Shown here: in pieces, positions 59,061-64,000 of the stretch
Layout: each line of letters opens with the position of its first letter
Position numbering within the stretch: the stretch's first letter is position 1
Assembly: GCF_002994745.2 (NCBI RefSeq)
Contig: NC_037090.1
Span: forward strand, 22,084,001-22,148,000
Source: Rosa chinensis
Taxonomy: Eukaryota; Streptophyta; Magnoliopsida; Rosales; Rosaceae
Length of the DNA stretch: 64,000 bases
Direction of reading: 5' to 3'
Made by a program: the position numbers and the translations under genes
Notes under the pieces: model-generated
What the model was told of the DNA's origin: nothing
Databases searched by the model: none
The model's input: the letters and a program-made list of their open reading frames with translations, nothing else

Positions 59061-59736
59061 AAGCACACCAAGAACATGGGAATTCTATCTGAATTGGAGG
59101 CTTGAGTTCAGTGGGAGCCAATTTTGATTTTTAGAATTTTATTTTGTGTAATAGGATTCTTGCTCCAGTTATTGTCGTTTTGTTTTTGCTTGTAATTTTG
59201 ATACTGCAGTTTCTGAATAAAATGAGGTATTTCATATATGTGTTTCTTTTGGTTTCAGCACTATTTTATTTTCTGCAGTCTTGCAAATTACAGTTTTTTG
59301 AACTTTAAAATATCAGTGTGTGTTATCAAGTGAACTTTTCTGCATTGAGTAATTTTGCAGCTTCAGTTTCAGTTTTCAGTTAAGCAAATATCAGTTCACT
59401 AGTGTTTTCAGTTTTGCTGTTAAGATTTTGAGTTGTCAAAATCATTCTGTTGGACTATGAGCATTGGATTTTTGCAGCTAGATATACTTATCCAAATTTT
59501 GCTCTTATTATCACTTTGAGCTTATGTGATTGCAGTATTTGATGTTAGTGATCTTTAATCAATCTGGTTATTTAATCAAAATTGGTTTGAGGTTCTGCGT
59601 TATTTTCTGCAAATTGACCAAGCTGAATGAGCTATGAGTTTTTTGTGTATTTCAGTGCACACTTCAGTTTGTTGTCTATATGGGGTTATTAGTTCAGTTG
59701 TGTTGTGTACAGACAATGTTAGTCCAAGTGGGAGAA
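59061..59736 (+). other. copia 3' untranslated region with polypurine tract
   Basis: T-rich sequence of about 0.68 kb, with recurring TTTTCAG/TTCAGTT words, ends in the purine-rich AAGTGGGAGAA immediately before the 3' LTR (59726-59736), the plus-strand primer site. No additional frame (no env-like ORF) is seen. Confidence 0.85.
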
Positions 59737-60347
59737 TGTTAGAATATGTGGACTCAACATTATCTTAATCACATTGAGATAAAACCAGCTGATTTAATCC
59801 TATGTAAATAACAAGAAGTACATGAATATAACTCTAATTCCAGTTATCTACGTGGGTGTATATCTCCTAGTAGAAGTAGGAAACTCATTTGTAATCAACC
59901 TGAATTACATTAAGTGTTTGTGATAAACTCTAAGTCTCCTATCTCGATAAACATGAAGAAGTGTTGGACTCCTTATGGGATGAGTCTAACTCGTGGTTTT
60001 GGCCAATATATAAAGGGAGCAAAGTCCCTGTATTCATCACCCATTGTTAAGCATATTGTTCAGCCCCATTATGAAGCTTTTGGTCTTGACATACAGAAGG
60101 CTTTCTGCTCTAGTTCTATTGCTATTCATTCTCAGTTCCAGTTGCTCAAGATGTCTAACTTTGGTCAAGTTGTTTCTGCAGGGATCCAGAGCGTCAATGA
60201 TCCAGGTGGAGTCCTAGTACCACTAGAAAAGCTATTCTGCAGTTTCTGTGTGGATGTTGTGCAGCTGGTTTAATTGATATTGTATATGTGTTGTATGATA
60301 TGATCTTGTGTTTGATGTGTTGGTTGTTGCATCATGTAGATTTAACA
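59737..60347 (+). repeat. 3' LTR of the young copia
   Basis: 611 bp, the same length as the 5' LTR. Three differences were found by reading: CAGTTATCTACG versus CAGTTTTCTACG, CACCCATTG versus CACCCGTTG, and CCATTATGAAG versus CCATTCTGAAG. This implies about 99.5% identity and a recent insertion. Confidence 0.95.
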
Positions 60348-62052
60348 TTTTACACAACCAGTCCAAGTGACCAAGCCTGGCAAAGGAGGGAGGATTGCAA
60401 GCAGAATAATATGTTATTTATCCCATCCATAAGTCCATTAGGGATACACAGATTGTCAGTATTTTGACAAGAACAAAATTTATAATAAAAGGCATGGCGT
60501 TATGCTGACCTAATTTAGAATAATAGTAATAAACAAGCACTAGTAGAAGTGGGTGAATGCTGAGCCTAATTTTAAAGTTACTACCTTTTCCTCTTAAACC
60601 CCTAAATCCCACACACACACATATAGATAAGGGATCCCTTCAAGTAAATTAAAATGAACGCCTGATATTTTCCTTATATTACATATATAATATAAATTAA
60701 CCATATGTTAGAATCAGAGGAGAATTCTGAAAATCAAAGAGGAAGATATAACTTGAGAAGATCCAGCAAATGCAAGTCGATATCCCGATTTGAGAAACAA
60801 CAATTTGATGAAGCAATCAAGTTACTGGATGCTTTATATGACAACAAACCTTCAGTTTGACCAAGAATCAATTTTCTGGTTGCACGAGCAACGGGGGAAG
60901 GATCTTCAATTGGACCACGTGAAGTTATCAATTTCTGCAGTAATTCTTGTCAATAAATATGAACTACACTGACATCTAAATTAGACCTAAAATGATAAAC
61001 AGGATTCACATAAATAAAAAAAGGTAAAAATAAATATTATGACTGACCAAGAGCTTTTTAAGTTGCGATTTTGCACAGATAAGCATGTCCAAAGTATCAC
61101 TTGTGACCCTACCAACAGTAGAGAGACCTCCCAATACAGACAAAGCTGCACACTGCAAAGAATGAATTACCATAAGAAACTAGTTGATTCAAGTCGCAAG
61201 TACACATGTGGAACCACAACCAGCCTCACCAAATTAAAAGTATACCTCAAATCTTGAAGTAACCTCATAAAATCTTAAGCGATGAAGGACATAAGTTGCA
61301 CATGAAGCAACGTCATGACGCTGTTTTTGCAACAACAAATTCAACAATCTACTGTAACCATCACTGACACCAGATGGAATATTTTCATCTTCACGAGGCC
61401 ACCAAGCTAAAAATCCTTCACATCCAAAAGAATGCTGAGTAGCCTTCTCAACAACTCCAAGTAGAAGTAATGTTGTTGCGGTAGTATTCTGCTTATCACG
61501 ACTGAAGACATGTACAAGCTGCTCCATTCCCCCACCACTTACAAAGTGAAAGCAGCTCACTCTCCAGAGCACAAAAGAAGAGCCACACTCAATCCCAGCA
61601 TGACATTTGTATCCTGTTATAAGATCAAAAATTGATCACATTAAATGTAGGCATGCTATCATAGGGAGGGGGGGGGGGGGAGGAGAGAGAGAGAGATACG
61701 AGCATCTGTCATTGTTTGTATAAGTTGTATGGTTGTATATTGAAAATGTGAAACAATACACAAGTGAAGGAAACTGTTTTTCATTCACCTGTGGAAGTTG
61801 GTGATGTCCAACACTTGAAAAGTCCCTATTAAAGCAAAAGTACTGACTTAACCAATCCACCAACTGTTTGGAAGTTACTAAATCAGCCTTAGAGTAAAAA
61901 AAATCGCAGTCTTCCAATGATTCATCTGATGCATTCCCTGATTCCTCTTTAAAGGATTTATAGAGTTGAATAAGCCCTGTTCTGGCCTCACTAAGAACAT
62001 TGTGTGGCTCTTCAGAGTCACTAGATCTGCCCCAGGAGCAAGTCACATAACA

Positions 62053-64000
62053 AAAATAGAGGGAGAGAAGGGTTTAACTTTTACTTTGATGGGGGGTTTT
62101 GTCAATAACTTTTTCACGTTTCTGAAGGGCAGATATCCTCCTTTCAAACAAAAAAAAAGGGGCAGATATTCTTTTTCTATTGTTAAAAGACAGATGTTAT
62201 CGACAAAAAATTGTGAGATATTAGTATTAATTAAGCCAATAAGGCTTATGGTTAAATTTTCATAAACCCACAATTTACCCTTCTTTGATTATAGTCTAAA
62301 AATTTATAATTTAACATATGAAGGATACAATAGTAAATATAATCAGTATTAATTAAGCCAATAAGGCTTATGGTTAAATTTTCATAAACCCACAATTTAC
62401 CCTTCTTTGATTATAGTCTAAAAATTTATAATTTAACATATGAAGGATAAAATAGTAAATATAATAGCAAACTGAATTGAAAGAAATTACCAAAAAAAAA
62501 AATCTTAAACGTTTTGTTAACTGCAATGGCAGTTTTTTTTTTTTTTTGAGTTGGCAGTTTAAATAGAAAGATTACTTATTAAACAAAAAGTTATTCATAA
62601 TTTCATAAAAAATAAACAACTTTTTTATAGAAATTGCTAAAACAAATAAAAACTCAAATAAATATTGTAGATACAAATAAAGTATAAAAAAATTAAAACG
62701 GCCAATTGACACACGCTTAAGAGGCTAGTATATAATTAATGCCAATTCTTGGTTAAATTTTTGAACTATTATATATGCCCTCACATAATATAGATATTAA
62801 TAAATTATTTATATATGAGGATAAGATAGTCAATTGACTATATCATATTTCAAAATATTGCAATATCTCCCATGAAAAATAGAGAAACTTCCTCAAAATC
62901 AGGAGAGGAACTGTTGTAACTTTTTTAAATTTAAAAAAATAAAAACAAAAGCCAATTGACATGTACAGAGCACATGTTAAGAGGCTAGTTTGTCTTTAGG
63001 GGAAATGATAATTAAGGTTGTTATGATAAATTAGATTACATAAAACAATTTATGTTAAACACTCCATCTCTTAGTAACACTAGAAAAGGCAACCGCGCTA
63101 TGCCGCGGGAATTGGATTGGTTAGTTGTTAACAATTTTTTATGTAGTGCTTAGTTGTTAAATAATTCTTTTTGTAATTCTGATAAAAAGTATAATAGATC
63201 ATAGTTACATAAATTTGAGCAATACAATTTTAGATTGTAGCTTAAGCAAATTATGGCCGATTCATAAACAAAGTCTCTATTGTGCAAGTTTTAATAAGCT
63301 GCTTGAACAGATTACACATTTGCGAGAACTACAATTACAAAAATATGATGAATGAAACTCTTCCATTTTTAATATTTTTTTTTAAAAAAAAAAACTTACT
63401 TCAAGTATCATTTGTAGAAATTTACAAATACAAAACAAAATTGTTCTCATATAAAAAAAATAATTAAAAAAAAAACTGAAAAGATATGGCAAAATTGAAA
63501 AAAAAGAAAAAAAAAAAAAGGACAGATTGTAATTTTAGTTAAAAATTGGGGGCAAAACTGTCATTCCACTGTTACATGAACAGTGATGAACAGTGGATCT
63601 GCTGGGAGGCAGAAGGGAGGAAGATAGAGGAAAAAAGAACAGTGGCAGAGTCGTAAAAAAAATTCAAATGAGGGCAAAATTGTCTTTTTAATAATGAATA
63701 GTGATTAATGGCAGTTTCGTATTTTTCCATAAATGCAAGGGCAAAATAGACTGTTCACTGTGCTTAGCACAGTGTAACAGTGCATTCATGCTTTATATAT
63801 GTATAATAACATGACCTTAAACGTCGGCTCCAGTCGATCACCCCAACCTTGGCCGCTGAGGGCATCCCTTCCCACGGATTCAAGATGTACAACGGATTCA
63901 AAGACGATCTTGATTGTCTCTCTACTGTGGATGCCGCACCAAACAATTCTTGGATGGCTTTGATGCGACGTCATCTGCTTGCTGCCCAGACATCAATTGG
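62053..64000. repeat. duplicate of the VIR upstream region (copy of 26291 to about 27520)
   Basis: After the deletion junction, 62053-62220 matches 26291-26460 and 62989-63838 matches 26465-27302. The match continues to the right edge, where 64000 corresponds to about 27462 of the parental copy. It includes the Helitron 3' end (CTAG at 63080-63083 with the CCGCG hairpin) and the left TSD and 5' part of the retro-insertion (63,818 onward), still beginning MAAEGIPSHGFK. The duplication therefore extends beyond the window. Confidence 0.95.
62221..62988 (+). mobile_element. non-autonomous Helitron (family 2, copy b)
   Basis: It is inserted between host A and T in the duplicate; the empty site is visible at about 26460 in the parental copy. 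It starts TTAGTATTAATTAAGCC (the usual TC is changed to TT), with a second 5' unit beginning TCAGTATT near 62343. It ends with the inverted repeat ACATGT...CACATGT, then TAAGAGG, CTAG. It is the same family as 38926-39542, with tandemly doubled 5' ends in both copies. Confidence 0.8.

Larger units (their letters stand above)
53061..60347 (+). mobile_element. young Ty1/copia retrotransposon, 7.3 kb, TSD TTTTA
   Basis: It is complete with two 611-bp LTRs, PBS, gag, pol and PPT, and flanked by TTTTA (53056-53060 and 60348-60352). It interrupts intron 7 of the VIR duplicate; the empty site is present at about 21234-21238 in the parental copy. The LTRs differ at three positions by eye. Pol order (protease, integrase, RT, RNase H) identifies copia. 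Two amber codons interrupt or truncate the polyprotein frame, so this copy may not be autonomous. Confidence 0.95.
49467..62053 (-). pseudogene. partial direct duplicate of VIR (exons 4-13 only)
   Basis: It is collinear and nearly identical with 18668-22965. Exon remnants: 13 (partial, 49850-49467), 12 (50008-49942), 11 (50619-50571), 10 (50792-50707), 9 (51056-50875), 8 (51284-51143), 7 (60934-60752), 6 (61152-61048), 5 (61613-61246) and 4 (partial, 62053-61799). Lesions: a one-base insertion in exon 13 near 49659, a one-base deletion in exon 5 near 61561, the exon 7 donor GTATAT changed to TTATAT, and loss of exons 1-3 and 14-28. It has no start codon or promoter of its own. Introns and exons are both copied, so it is a DNA-level duplication and not a retrocopy. 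Confidence 0.95.

Noticed and set aside
59914..60273. 119-codon frame as a separate host gene
   Set aside because: It is within the 3' LTR and identical in layout to the frame in the 5' LTR.
53061..60347. Endogenous pararetrovirus instead of an LTR retrotransposon
   Set aside because: LTRs, TSD, PBS/PPT and integrase-before-RT order define Ty1/copia; no movement-protein or coat motifs were seen.
1..64000. CRISPR array, prokaryotic operon or defence system
   Set aside because: No regularly spaced direct repeats, no Shine-Dalgarno-led gene clusters; all real genes have plant-type introns.

Overview
This 64 kb window is nuclear DNA from a flowering plant. Supporting signs are GT-AG split genes, a plant-type VIRILIZER gene, an F-box/FBD/LRR gene, Ty1/copia and other LTR elements with plant PBS/PPT signals, Helitrons, hAT and Harbinger MITEs, and long AT and GA microsatellites. 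The repeat style suggests a rosid, perhaps Rosaceae, but this is only an impression.

Layout. 1-2.2 kb: a possible small minus-strand gene, seen only in part, whose non-coding sequence carries a dispersed 15-bp palindrome with covarying arms. 2.1-8.4 kb: nested transposons (Tourist-like MITE, a Harbinger-type MITE split by a 3.4 kb LTR-derived insertion, and a hAT MITE with a perfect 8-bp TSD). 8.6-26.1 kb (minus): a complete VIRILIZER homologue (m6A writer scaffold), which I could resolve into 28 exons giving 2173 codons plus stop with every junction in phase. 26.1-31.4 kb: its promoter, then a Helitron end, a retro-insertion with a 19-bp TSD, a uL4 ribosomal-protein retropseudogene, copia and LINE fragments, a foldback element, a SINE-like element and a Tourist MITE. 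31.7-35.5 kb (plus): an 8-exon MINDY-type deubiquitinase-like gene that appears to lack the catalytic Cys and Gln. 36.1-38.4 kb (minus): a 4-exon F-box/LRR/FBD gene. 38.9-39.5 kb: a non-autonomous Helitron. 40.3-48.7 kb (minus): a decayed copia element carrying two nested TG...CA insertions, each with a 5-bp TSD.

From 49.5 kb to the right edge the window repeats the 18.7-27.5 kb region in the same orientation: a partial direct duplication of the 5' half of VIR with its upstream DNA. The copy has lost exons 1-3 and part of exon 4 through a 3.3 kb deletion with AACAA microhomology. It has at least two frameshifts and one destroyed splice donor. It was later split by a 990-bp insertion, a 7.3 kb young copia retrotransposon (53,061-60,347; LTRs differ at 3 of 611 positions) and a Helitron. 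The copy is a pseudogene, but it keeps long stretches nearly identical to VIR.

The intact host genes are VIR (RNA m6A methylation), the MINDY-like gene and the F-box gene (both ubiquitin-linked). They are not an operon and show no obvious joint function. I did not see a new defence or metabolic system. The most notable items are the VIR partial duplication and its nested history, the apparently catalytically dead MINDY protein, the GC-AG intron in VIR, the covarying palindromic repeat, and the paired Helitrons with doubled 5' ends.
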